DNA of 39,036 nt from an uncultured Veillonella sp. (GTDB lineage: Bacteria; Bacillota; Negativicutes; Veillonellales; Veillonellaceae). Shown piece by piece: positions 15,920 through 24,942 of the stretch (its first letter is position 1; each line of letters starts with the position of its first letter). The notes under the pieces are model-generated. The model ran no database searches. It worked only from the letters and a program-made list of their open reading frames with translations, and had not been told where the DNA came from. Position numbers and translations under genes: made by a program. Location: the NCBI GenBank assembly GCA_902477915.1, contig CABSJA010000016.1, forward strand, positions 1 to 39,036, written 5' to 3'.

Positions 15920-16681
15920 TTGAATTGGCTAGAATCGATAGGACGAGCTGTAATGAACGGCCTATCACAGATGGGGAGTGCTACATTATTGGTGTGGCAC
16001 ACAATTAGACAACTGAAAATGATTAATCTGTGGCATGTGTTTCAGCAGATGGCTCACTTAGGCGTAGATTCGTTGCCGATTATCAGTTTAACGTTACTCT
16101 TTGCTGGTGCAGTTATGACCTTACAGATTACAGATGTATTGATTACATATGGTGCACAAAGCACTGTAGGTGGTCTTATGGCTGTTGCTATGGGACGTGA
16201 ATTAGGTCCCATCTTAGTAGGGGTAGTACTAGCTGGCCGTGTTGGCGCTGCCATCACGGCTGAAATTGGTACAATGAAGGTAACCGAACAAATCGATGCG
16301 CTTCGTGTTATGGCTGTCGATCCTATTGGTTATCTTGTGGTACCTCGTGTAGTAGCATGTATGATTATGGTGCCTATATTGGCGTTTTATGGTGTAGTAA
16401 TTGGCATTGCAGGTGGTTACTTTGTGGCTACTGCAATTAAGGGTTTAGCGCCAAGTACCTATTTAGATTCTATTCAAATGTTTTCTACTATTTCAGACTT
16501 CACATTAGGCTTAGTTAAGTCCAGTGTGTTTGGTGCTGTTATTGCATTGGTAGGCTCCTATAAGGGGATGGAAACTAAAATGGGCGCAGAAGCCGTAGGC
16601 TTTTCCACAACTAGTTCTGTAGTAACTAGTATTATTTTAGTATTTGTATTAAATTACTTTTTATCTACCTTGTTATATTAG
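15920..16681 (+). CDS. mlaE: MlaE-family ABC transporter permease (phospholipid transport)
   Basis: Inner-membrane permease of the Mla/MCE lipid transporter that moves phospholipids between the two membranes. The 253-residue protein has five to six hydrophobic segments and the MlaE signature AMGRELGPILVGVVLAGRVG followed by AAITAEIGTMKVTEQIDALRVM, DPIGYLVVPRVVA, and SVFGAVIALVGSYKGMET near the C-terminus. The start is TTG 15920 (MNWLESIGRAV), with AGGGGAAAGGG upstream. mlaF follows after 20 bases and mlaD overlaps mlaF, so mlaE-F-D form a tight unit. No mlaB (STAS), mlaC or mlaA gene is present in the window. Confidence 0.95.
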   Translation: MNWLESIGRAVMNGLSQMGSATLLVWHTIRQLKMINLWHVFQQMAHLGVDSLPIISLTLLFAGAVMTLQITDVLITYGAQSTVGGLMAVAMGRELGPILVGVVLAGRVGAAITAEIGTMKVTEQIDALRVMAVDPIGYLVVPRVVACMIMVPILAFYGVVIGIAGGYFVATAIKGLAPSTYLDSIQMFSTISDFTLGLVKSSVFGAVIALVGSYKGMETKMGAEAVGFSTTSSVVTSIILVFVLNYFLSTLLY

Positions 16682-16701
16682 TAGATACGCTAGAGGGATT
16701 T

Positions 16702-17460
16702 ATGATAGAACTACGCGATGTTGTAGTTGCCTATGAGTCACGTGTGATTTTAGACTCCATTAATCTTACTATCAATGATGGGGAGACGTTGGTTATATTA
16801 GGTGGTAGTGGCAGTGGTAAAAGTACATTGCTTCGATTATTAATTGGCTTGCAGCGCCCTACATCGGGACAGATTATTGTAGATGGCACAGATATTACAA
16901 CATTATCTGAAGATGAATTTAATACAGTACGAAGAAAAATGGGGATGGTATTCCAATACTCTGCTCTGTTTGATTCTATGTCGGTAGGCGAAAACGTGGC
17001 CTTTGGCTTACGTCAACATACGGACTTAGGCGACGATGAGATACGACGCATTGTAGCAGAGCGACTAGATTGGGTCGGTTTGAAAGGGTATGAATCCTAT
17101 ATGCCTAACGAATTGTCAGGCGGTATGAAAAAGCGCGTTAGCTTAGCTCGCGCCATAGCGCTAGACCCAAGCTTAATCCTCTATGATGAACCTTCATCCG
17201 GCTTGGATCCTATTACATCTGGTACGATTAGTATGCTAATTAAGGGGATGCAACAACGGCTTGGTTGTACTTCTATTGTAGTAACACATGATATGCAATC
17301 CGCGTTTTACGTGGCAAATCGCATAGCTTTACTTGATAAGGGGAAATTTGTGGAAATTTCTGATACAATAGACTTTAAGAATTCTACAAATAAAAAGGTA
17401 CAACAGTTTATTCATGGTGAAGCAGAACCAATTAATGTATCTGCGATGGGAGATGTGTAA
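16702..17460 (+). CDS. mlaF: MlaF-family ABC transporter ATP-binding protein
   Basis: ATPase that powers the MlaE permease. All ABC motifs are intact in the 252 residues: Walker A GGSGSGKST (K40), Q-loop in GMVFQYSALFDSMSVGENV, signature ELSGGMKKRVSLARA, Walker B LILYDEPSSGLDP, and the switch histidine in VVTHDMQSA. The GGMKKR form of the signature is typical of MCE-type transporters. The stop codon overlaps the mlaD start in TAATG, implying coupled translation and fixed stoichiometry. Confidence 0.95.
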   Translation: MIELRDVVVAYESRVILDSINLTINDGETLVILGGSGSGKSTLLRLLIGLQRPTSGQIIVDGTDITTLSEDEFNTVRRKMGMVFQYSALFDSMSVGENVAFGLRQHTDLGDDEIRRIVAERLDWVGLKGYESYMPNELSGGMKKRVSLARAIALDPSLILYDEPSSGLDPITSGTISMLIKGMQQRLGCTSIVVTHDMQSAFYVANRIALLDKGKFVEISDTIDFKNSTNKKVQQFIHGEAEPINVSAMGDV

Positions 17461-18719
17461 TGAAGTGGACGACGGAGGCCAAGGTAGGGGCTTTCACAAT
17501 AATAGGTATAGCTCTATTTATTGCGGGAATACTTTTTGTAGGTCGCATTGATATATGGGCTAAGCCACAAATGACGATTACTGGCGATTTTGCTCAAGTT
17601 AATGGCCTAAAAAATGGCAATCAAGTTAAATATTCAGGTGTGGCCATCGGTAATGTCTCTGATATCGAGATTACTCCGCATGGTGTTGTAGTAAAAATGA
17701 AGCTTGATGAAAAAACACAAATTCCAAGTGATTCTACGTTCACATTGGGATCAGATGGTTTTTTAGGTGATAAATTTATTCAAATTTCACCAGGTCAATC
17801 TAAGGTGTTTTTACAAGATGGTGACTCTGTTAAGGGCGAAGGTGCAGACGCTATGGATAAAGCGATGCAAAGTGCTCAAAAGTTAATGGATGGCACCGAA
17901 AAAATGTTGCAATCTATCAATAATATTATTGGTGATCCAGCAACGCAAAATGCACTTAAACATTCCTTGCAATCTACTGCGACGATGGCTGATAATGCTG
18001 TAGCGATTACACAAAATATGGCTGATGTAACGGCACAGCTAAATCAAGCTGCTCAACAATTTAATGCAGATGGTAATGCAGGCAATGATATGCGTGCTAT
18101 TTTGACTAACTTAAAACAAACTACGGATCGTGTAGATAATATGGCTCGTTCTATGGAGTCTACTGTAACTGATCCTAAAGCACAGGAAAATATTAAGGAA
18201 ACATTACATAATACGGCACAGATTTCAGCTCGCATCAACAAATTGATGGGTGGTAAAGCATATCAAACTGATGCAAGTGGAAATGTAGTAGATGGAAATA
18301 ATGTTGAAAAAAAGTCATCTACTAAAGTTGAGCCTTCTGTAGATTTGTTATATAACACAACAGATGATGAATTCCGCATCAATGGTCGTGTTCGTGCTTA
18401 TAATGATAAAGGTATGGCTGAGCTTGGCCTTTCCAATATCGGCGATGGCACTAAATTCGATTTAAATGCAGGTCGATTCATTAGATCTAAATGGCTAGTA
18501 CGGGGCGGTATTTTTGAAAGTGAATTAGGACTTGGCGTTGACTATAATTTACGTGGTCCAGTTTCATTATCCGCAGCGGTATATGACCTTAACAATCGCA
18601 AATATCGTATTCGTAGTGATATACGTTTACATAAAGATACTTATGGGGTTATTCAAATGACCAGACCGTTCGGTTCCACGAATGGTGGTACCTACTTTGG
18701 TATCAAACAAGTATTTTAA
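17460..18719 (+). CDS. mlaD: MlaD-family MCE protein fused to helical linker and predicted C-terminal beta-barrel
   Basis: Lipid-binding MCE component of the MlaEFD transporter, anchored by one N-terminal membrane helix (about 10-28) and extending into the periplasm. The MCE domain spans about 38-125 (GLKNGNQVKYSGVAIGNVSD; LGSDGFLGDKFIQISPG). E. coli MlaD is about 180 residues; this one is 419. Residues 130-265 are predicted helical (repeated heptad-like A/M/L/N/Q segments). A polar linker leads to about 130 residues of alternating beta pattern (e.g. KFDLNAGRFIRSKWLVRGGI; RYRIRSDIRLH) ending GTYFGIKQVF, a terminal phenylalanine that fits a BAM beta-signal. The protein could thus bridge inner and outer membranes by itself, explaining the lack of MlaA/MlaC nearby. 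I recall a similar bridging MlaD being proposed for diderm Firmicutes. Confidence 0.9.
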   Translation: MKWTTEAKVGAFTIIGIALFIAGILFVGRIDIWAKPQMTITGDFAQVNGLKNGNQVKYSGVAIGNVSDIEITPHGVVVKMKLDEKTQIPSDSTFTLGSDGFLGDKFIQISPGQSKVFLQDGDSVKGEGADAMDKAMQSAQKLMDGTEKMLQSINNIIGDPATQNALKHSLQSTATMADNAVAITQNMADVTAQLNQAAQQFNADGNAGNDMRAILTNLKQTTDRVDNMARSMESTVTDPKAQENIKETLHNTAQISARINKLMGGKAYQTDASGNVVDGNNVEKKSSTKVEPSVDLLYNTTDDEFRINGRVRAYNDKGMAELGLSNIGDGTKFDLNAGRFIRSKWLVRGGIFESELGLGVDYNLRGPVSLSAAVYDLNNRKYRIRSDIRLHKDTYGVIQMTRPFGSTNGGTYFGIKQVF

Positions 18720-18761
18720 AGACTAATACATTCACTTTAGGTGAGTATGGAGGTACATATT

Positions 18762-20222
18762 ATGAATAAAAAGGTTTTATCCTTAGGTGTAATGCTCTCC
18801 TTAGCTACTACAGGTGCAATGGCTGCTGATGTAGTTACAACTTCCGTTAATAATGGAGACCAATTAAGCAAATATCAAAAAGAAGCGATTCAATTAACAC
18901 AAAAGCAATTAGCCGAAAAATCTGTTCAAGATAGTAAAACATATGAGAGCAAATTGGACCTCGATGAGACTCGTACCATAGAGTTGGCGTTGGCGAATAA
19001 CCGTACAGCAAAACAAACTAAATGGGGCTATGAAGCTGCTAAATCTGCAGTGAGCCAAGTAGCAGCAGGCAAGAACCCTAGAGTAAGCTATGGTTGGTCT
19101 GCTCAAAAAACAGGCGGTGACACTGGCCGTGGTAAATCTGGTAGTCATAACTTCTCCATTAGTGCTCCTGTATTTAATCCTCAACTCGATGCAAGTATTG
19201 ATTCTGCACGTTATACTCGTGAAGGCACTGGCGCTAGCTATGAAGAAGCATTGCAACAAGCAAAATATGATGCTATTAGTGGCTACTATACATTGATCAT
19301 GAACCGTAATCTTGTTGATGTGGCTCAACAAGCTGTTAAAGATTACCAAGGTCATGTAACAAATGTGCAAGCTCAATATAATGTTGGTTTGGTAGCAAGT
19401 TCTGATGTATTGGCTGCTAAAACAAATCTTGCTGATTCTGAAACAAATCTTGTAAAAGCGCAAAATTCTGCAAATTTAGCAGAGGCTAGCTTGAATCAAG
19501 TCATTGCATATCCTGCACAAACAGCTATTAATACAGCAGAACATGACTTACAATATAAACCTTACAATATTACGTTGGAACAAGCTAAAGCATATGCTTT
19601 GCTTCACCGTTCTGCCCTTGTAAAATCTGCTCTCGATGTAAAATCTGCAGAAGAGGCTGTAAAATCTGCTAAATCTGGCTACTTGCCAACTGTAGCTGTA
19701 AAAGCTGGTCGTGGTTATGCCGATCCAGATGGTTACTTTGGAACAAGTACAAAATCCTGGAGTGTAGGTGCTACTGCATCTTGGAGCTTATGGGATGGCG
19801 GTGCAACACAAAATGCTATTAAAAAAGCAAATGCACAACTTGAACAAGCGAAAGAGGCTAATTTAGCTACTGTTGATGCTGTATTATTAGCAGTACAAAA
19901 AGCATACTTGAATTTGCGTTCTGCAGAGCAAACAATCCAAAGCACTCAAACTGCAGTTGCTCAAGGTCAAGAAAGCTTCCGTATTGCTACACTTCGCTAT
20001 CGTGCTGGTGTTGGTACAAACCTTGATGTACTCGATGCGGAAACTAAATTAACAGATGCTCGTAATAACTATGTACAAGCTCTTTATAATTACAATATTA
20101 GCATTGCAGCTCTTGAACAATTGACAGGTGTTCCATTGAATACTCCAGTTGGACAAGGTGCAGAAATTATTGCAAACAGTGGTGCAGCTGAACAATTAGC
20201 ACAACTTGGTGGCAATCAATAA
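18762..20222 (+). CDS. tolC: TolC-family outer-membrane efflux channel
   Basis: Outer-membrane channel protein of the OEP/TolC family, 486 residues, that works with inner-membrane pumps or secretion systems. A signal peptide (MNKKVLSLGVMLSLATTGAMA, cut near residue 21-22) is followed by two related halves with long helices. The halves are recognisable by LDETRTIELALANNRTAKQT with QAKYDAISGYYTLIMNRNLVD in the first, and ITLEQAKAYALLHRSALVKS with FRIATLRYRAGVGTNLDVLDAE in the second. ATG 18762 has GGAGG seven bases upstream; the longer frame from GTG 18741 runs through that site and is rejected. It lies 42 bases after mlaD and ends with a strong terminator. No pump or adaptor gene is adjacent, so its partners are elsewhere. 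Confidence 0.93.
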   Translation: MNKKVLSLGVMLSLATTGAMAADVVTTSVNNGDQLSKYQKEAIQLTQKQLAEKSVQDSKTYESKLDLDETRTIELALANNRTAKQTKWGYEAAKSAVSQVAAGKNPRVSYGWSAQKTGGDTGRGKSGSHNFSISAPVFNPQLDASIDSARYTREGTGASYEEALQQAKYDAISGYYTLIMNRNLVDVAQQAVKDYQGHVTNVQAQYNVGLVASSDVLAAKTNLADSETNLVKAQNSANLAEASLNQVIAYPAQTAINTAEHDLQYKPYNITLEQAKAYALLHRSALVKSALDVKSAEEAVKSAKSGYLPTVAVKAGRGYADPDGYFGTSTKSWSVGATASWSLWDGGATQNAIKKANAQLEQAKEANLATVDAVLLAVQKAYLNLRSAEQTIQSTQTAVAQGQESFRIATLRYRAGVGTNLDVLDAETKLTDARNNYVQALYNYNISIAALEQLTGVPLNTPVGQGAEIIANSGAAEQLAQLGGNQ

Positions 20223-20231
20223 TAGAATACT

Positions 20232-20261
20232 AAAAAAGACGACTTCGGTCGTCTTTTTTTT
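20232..20261 (+). terminator. Intrinsic terminator with UUCG tetraloop after tolC
   Basis: AAAAAAGACGAC (20232-20243), loop TTCG, then GTCGTCTTTTTT (20248-20259) and further T. Near-perfect symmetric terminator. Confidence 0.96.
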
Positions 20262-20424
20262 GTTATAGATTTATAAAGCGTAAATTCATTGTATATTTTC
20301 ATTTTTATGTTATGGTAATGTTTAAAATAATTTTATCTGTAGTTATTGCAGAAAATGATTAGTAAAAAAATATATTAGTTTTATAAAATTTACCCTTAAA
20401 ATACTATAGTTATTACTTTGTGTG

Positions 20425-20433
20425 TGGTAAGAT
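20425..20433 (+). promoter_or_regulatory. Possible extended -10 upstream of tamB
   Basis: TGG followed by TAAGAT (20428-20433) is the best promoter-like element in the AT-rich stretch 20262-20478; no good -35 is seen. Other -10-like hexamers occur by chance in such sequence. Confidence 0.3.
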
Positions 20434-20478
20434 TAGTATATATATTTATATTATTCATAATGTGTATGGGAGATCATT

Positions 20479-23400
20479 ATGACCCGTAAAAAGTGGTGTC
20501 TCATAGGGGCTGCAATTTTAGGCTTATCTGCAGTTGGTGCTAGTATAAACCCTATAGCTCAGACCTATGTAGCACCTATGGTTAAAGAACAAGTAAATAA
20601 TGCCATAAACGGATCTGTGGACTATGATTCTCTTCGTATCAATTGGAATGGTGATGTAGTTTTATCAGATGTGGTGATTAAAGATCGGGATGGTCACTTA
20701 GTAGGGACGGCACAAGATGTAGCCGTTGGGGTTAAACTATCTGCATTACCAAGTATAATTGGGGGTAATACATCAGGGGCAACAGCTATATCGACTGTTA
20801 CTGTAGAGGCACCTGATCTTCATATATGGCAATTGAACGATGGATCTTGGAGTATAGAAAAATTAGTAAAACCATCTGATCCGAATAAATCGGGTGGTTT
20901 TGATGGTGATATTACCATTAATAATGGCCATGTAGCGCTACGTACTAAAGATGGCATTAAACGCAATGTTGAAAACCTTGATGGTACCGTTGCTCTTAAT
21001 ATGAGTGGTATGTCCAAAGGGGCTTTTACTGCTGATGTAGATGGTTCATCTGTCCTTGTAAATGGCAAAATAGATATGGATGATGTGTCTAATTTTGATG
21101 TGTTTGTACAAGCTGATGAAATTGATACTGCTGGTATTATGAGCTTTGTTCCGTTGCGCAAAGATCTTGTTGTAACGAAGGGGAAATTACAAGATTTACA
21201 TCTCAATATTAAAAGTGAAGATGGACAATATGTTATGAGTGGCAATGTAGGCTTTAAAGGTTTAACAGGCACTTTTAAGCGAGGCAATACGATGTATACC
21301 ATTACTGATGGTGAAGGTCGTATTATGCTCAATCATGACCAAATTGTTATTAGCCATAGCTCTTGGCGAATCAATGATCAAGCGGCGAAGCTTAATGGTC
21401 TTATTACACTGGGGAAAGACGAAGAATATCTCAACCTTAATGTTGTAGCGGATAAGGTGAATCTAGAAGCCATTACCGATGTGGGGGTTACTGGTATTGT
21501 CGGTGGTCGTGCTCATATTGGAGGCACTACTGTAGCGCCGCGGGTGGATGCCACCATAGGTAGTGATGGTATTTCTTATAAAGGGTACCATGTGGACCGC
21601 GTGCAGGGAAATGTAGTATACGATAATGGATTGGTTCGCATCGATGATGCTCAATTATCTATTGGCTCTGGTAATGCTAAAGTTAAAGGTCAATACGTCG
21701 TAGATACAGGTGATTTTGACGCTGTTGCTAATGTTCATACCTTATCGTTGGATACTTTCACACAAGATTTGACGATGCCTATTACGGGAACTATTGATGG
21801 AGAAATCCACGTTTTGGGTAAGAATAATCAAGTTACAGATCTTGTAGGCGCTGTTCAGGGCCATCAGATTGGGGTCCGTGGTATAGTGTTGGATTCTGTA
21901 AAAGCGGATCTAACCCATAGTGACAATCTTACCAATATAACTATGGTTGGAAATATGGGAACTGGATCCTTTAGTGGATATGGTTCTATTCAAAATGGTC
22001 AAGTGGATGCCACAATTTCTGGTAATGCGTTACCGTTAACATCACTTAGTTCAATCATAGGTGACGATGTTGCTGGTACTGTTAGCACATCTATTAATGT
22101 AAAAGGCGCCTTAGATAATCCTAATGTGACTGGTACTGTATGGGGGCAAGAGGTTCTCTATAAGGGTGCTCATTTTAATGATATTCATAGTGATATTACT
22201 TTAGACAATCATGTTCTAACAATTACAAATGGTCATATTGGTGACGGTAGTGGTGGCTATGATATTACCGGTTGGTATAATATCAATACTGACGCCCTAG
22301 ATTTAAATGCTAAAGCTCGTGCTGTACGTATTGAAAATCTAATTCGTCCTGTAACCGATATTCCTATTACAGGATGGTTTGAAACTGATAACCATATAAC
22401 TGGGACTGTAGCCAATCCTATTGTAGAAGGCCGAGCTCATTTATGGGATGGGTCTGCATATGGCAAACTTATAACTAACGCTTTTGCAAAGTATAACTAT
22501 AAAAATGAAAGATTAGAATTTTATCGCTTTGATATTGAAGGTTATGGTGCGACCATTACTGGTGGCGGTACTGTATCAAAAGAAGCTATTAATATTGATT
22601 TTGAAGGTAAGAAAATCGATATGGGTAGATTGCTCATCAATACCGATTATAAGGTGGATGGTTTACTAGCAGGCCGTGGTACTATAACGGGTTCCATGGA
22701 TAACCCTCAGTTTAATGGATATATTTTATCAGATGCTTTATCCATTAATGGACAGCTATTGACGGATATTCATGGCCATGTTTATGCCGATAAGTCTGTT
22801 GTAAATGTACAAGATTTTTCGTTTGCTGAATCGAATGGTGGTCGTTATGTTGCTAAAGGTGGCATGAAGCTTGACGATAGCAAACAATTATTTGGCGTTT
22901 TAGATGTTACCAATGGTAGTGTAAAGAATTTGTTGGCATTACTAGATCGAGCCGATGAGCACCTCGATGGTCAATTGAATGGTTCCGTTGAACTTGGAGG
23001 TACGAAGGACAATCCAAGTGTTATTGTAAATGGTAAAATTAACGATGTTAGCATTGATGATAAGGTAGTAGGGGATGCAACAATTGATGCGAGTCTTGCA
23101 AATCGTAAATTTAAAATTACTACCTTAAAACTACCTGTTGGTGAAGGACTCATTGCAATGGGTGGTACTTTGGATCTTGATGGGCAAGCTGATTTACAAG
23201 TAGCTTTAAAGGATGTCGACATAGTGCCATTCCTACCACTCGTAGGTAAGGATATTCAAGCAACAGGCTGGGTAACAGGTGTTGTGAATGTTACTGGAGA
23301 AACGAAAAATCCTAAGGTTGAATTATCCGGTGCCGTAGAGTCCGGTTCGTTTAATGGAATTGGCATTGATGAAGGCTTTGCGTTAGCTACAATGCAAGAT

Positions 23401-24765
23401 CATGTCATTCAAATTCAGCGTATTCAAGGTGCTAAGAGTGGTTATAAACTCAGTATTTATGGCAAAATTCCATTGGCGGCTCTTTATACATCTGGTTATT
23501 TAGAAGCTAGTGATGCTAAATCTATGGATGTAACAATTGACTTTAACGAAGCTGATATGGCTGTTATTCCTCTTGTTACTACTAGGGTTAAAGATGCAAC
23601 GGGGCCGTTAAAGGGTGCAATTAGGCTTACGGGGACTATAGACCAACCTGAGGCATACGGCACAGTATCTGTACGTAATGGTACTATGAAATTGGCCAAT
23701 GTAGATAATGAAATTACAGGCATTGACGGAGACTTAATCTTCTCTGGACAACAAGGGGATTTCCAATCTCGTATCAATATGGGGAAAGGTAGTGCTGGTT
23801 TAGCTGCTAAGGTAAATTGGTCTGGTCATGAGCTTACCAACTATAAGGCTGCCGTTCAACTTGATGGACTCGATGTTCGTAGTGAATATGTGAGAGGTCC
23901 ATTAAATGGTGAACTTTACATTGCGGAACGTGATGGATTACCTACCTTGATAGGGAATTTGGACCTAGAAAACATCCAATTTAAGATTCCTCTTTCCTTG
24001 CAGTCTAGTGAAAGTAGCACCAACATGGGCGTAGATGTTAATATTCATGCTGGCAAGGGCGTACGCTTATATGATCGAACTCTATATAACATGTTTATCG
24101 GTGGTGATGTTCATTTCGGTGGCACATTACAAAACCCAACTGCTAGTGGCCAGTTCGATGTTAAATCTGGTACGTTCAAATACTTAAGTCATGTATTTAA
24201 TATTACGAAGGGGAATGCACACTTTGTAGGTGGCTCTTATTTACCAAACTTACAATTAGAGGCTGAAACGAATGTAAGCAACTACAATATTATGCTTGGT
24301 GTAAAAGGGACTGTAGACCATATGGATCTTACTTTGTCGTCTAATCCTAGTTTGTCTAGAAAGCAAATTATTTCCATGTTAACCTTTGGTCGTGGTGCCG
24401 ATTCTAATAGTAGTACATTGACAAATGATGATGTGAATGCTGTTGCTACAGCAGGCTTACAAATGTTTGCCTTTGGCTATGTGCAAGATGCATTACAAAA
24501 TACATTAGGTTTAGATCGGATTAATATTACGACAGGTTCCATTGACCCTGATGAACCAACTAATAGGGAAACGGCAGGTAATTATAATATTGAAATTGGC
24601 AAGTATATTGTGCCAAAGGTAATGCTTACTTATTCTCAAGGTATCAATAATAAACAAAATAAATATGGTGTTGAGTATTCTGTAAAACGAAACCTCAAGT
24701 TTACTGCATGGCGTACATCGCAAGGAAACAATTATTTAGGTGGTCGTTGGACAAGAAGCTTCTAA
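20479..24765 (+). CDS. tamB: TamB / AsmA-like bridge protein (DUF490)
   Basis: A 1428-residue protein with an uncleaved N-terminal membrane anchor (about 7-27) and a very long periplasmic beta-structure. It likely spans from the inner to the outer membrane as in TamB, which acts in phospholipid delivery and outer-membrane protein assembly. The body carries at least seven repeats of a G-T-x-x-N-P-x-x-x-G type unit (e.g. KGALDNPNVTGTV, TGSMDNPQFNGYI, TGETKNPKVELSG, GGTLQNPTASGQF), the expected beta-taco repeats. The C-terminal 350 residues match the TamB domain: VRLYDRTLYNMFIGGDVHF, PSLSRKQIISMLTFGRGADS and LGGRWTRSF at the end. It starts at ATG 20479 with GGGAG upstream. The Omp85 gene lies 177 bases downstream, the usual tamB-Omp85 pairing. 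Confidence 0.94.
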   Translation: MTRKKWCLIGAAILGLSAVGASINPIAQTYVAPMVKEQVNNAINGSVDYDSLRINWNGDVVLSDVVIKDRDGHLVGTAQDVAVGVKLSALPSIIGGNTSGATAISTVTVEAPDLHIWQLNDGSWSIEKLVKPSDPNKSGGFDGDITINNGHVALRTKDGIKRNVENLDGTVALNMSGMSKGAFTADVDGSSVLVNGKIDMDDVSNFDVFVQADEIDTAGIMSFVPLRKDLVVTKGKLQDLHLNIKSEDGQYVMSGNVGFKGLTGTFKRGNTMYTITDGEGRIMLNHDQIVISHSSWRINDQAAKLNGLITLGKDEEYLNLNVVADKVNLEAITDVGVTGIVGGRAHIGGTTVAPRVDATIGSDGISYKGYHVDRVQGNVVYDNGLVRIDDAQLSIGSGNAKVKGQYVVDTGDFDAVANVHTLSLDTFTQDLTMPITGTIDGEIHVLGKNNQVTDLVGAVQGHQIGVRGIVLDSVKADLTHSDNLTNITMVGNMGTGSFSGYGSIQNGQVDATISGNALPLTSLSSIIGDDVAGTVSTSINVKGALDNPNVTGTVWGQEVLYKGAHFNDIHSDITLDNHVLTITNGHIGDGSGGYDITGWYNINTDALDLNAKARAVRIENLIRPVTDIPITGWFETDNHITGTVANPIVEGRAHLWDGSAYGKLITNAFAKYNYKNERLEFYRFDIEGYGATITGGGTVSKEAINIDFEGKKIDMGRLLINTDYKVDGLLAGRGTITGSMDNPQFNGYILSDALSINGQLLTDIHGHVYADKSVVNVQDFSFAESNGGRYVAKGGMKLDDSKQLFGVLDVTNGSVKNLLALLDRADEHLDGQLNGSVELGGTKDNPSVIVNGKINDVSIDDKVVGDATIDASLANRKFKITTLKLPVGEGLIAMGGTLDLDGQADLQVALKDVDIVPFLPLVGKDIQATGWVTGVVNVTGETKNPKVELSGAVESGSFNGIGIDEGFALATMQDHVIQIQRIQGAKSGYKLSIYGKIPLAALYTSGYLEASDAKSMDVTIDFNEADMAVIPLVTTRVKDATGPLKGAIRLTGTIDQPEAYGTVSVRNGTMKLANVDNEITGIDGDLIFSGQQGDFQSRINMGKGSAGLAAKVNWSGHELTNYKAAVQLDGLDVRSEYVRGPLNGELYIAERDGLPTLIGNLDLENIQFKIPLSLQSSESSTNMGVDVNIHAGKGVRLYDRTLYNMFIGGDVHFGGTLQNPTASGQFDVKSGTFKYLSHVFNITKGNAHFVGGSYLPNLQLEAETNVSNYNIMLGVKGTVDHMDLTLSSNPSLSRKQIISMLTFGRGADSNSSTLTNDDVNAVATAGLQMFAFGYVQDALQNTLGLDRINITTGSIDPDEPTNRETAGNYNIEIGKYIVPKVMLTYSQGINNKQNKYGVEYSVKRNLKFTAWRTSQGNNYLGGRWTRSF

Positions 24766-24773
24766 GTTTATGG

Positions 24774-24810
24774 CTAGAGTGTGCAAATCCCATGGGTATG
24801 CACATTCTAG
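24774..24810 (+). other. Hairpin between tamB and bamA
   Basis: CTAGAGTGTGCA (24774-24785) pairs with TGCACATTCTAG (24799-24810), 12 pairs with one G-T, and the loop holds CCCATGGG. No T run follows, so it is not a canonical terminator; it may stabilise the tamB transcript end. Confidence 0.55.
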
Positions 24811-24863
24811 TCATATTAATTTCATAAAATTTGTTTAATATAGTACTCATTCCCAGTATTTTA

Positions 24864-24872
24864 TGCTATAAT
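24864..24872 (+). promoter_or_regulatory. Extended -10 promoter for bamA
   Basis: TGC followed by a perfect TATAAT (24867-24872), 71 bases before the start codon; no clear -35. It gives bamA and the Skp-like genes their own start. Confidence 0.6.
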
Positions 24873-24942
24873 AATAAAGATTTATTAGTCTTTATAAAAC
24901 AAGATGTAAACTTTTTATGGGGATGAGTTCTAGGAGGAATTT

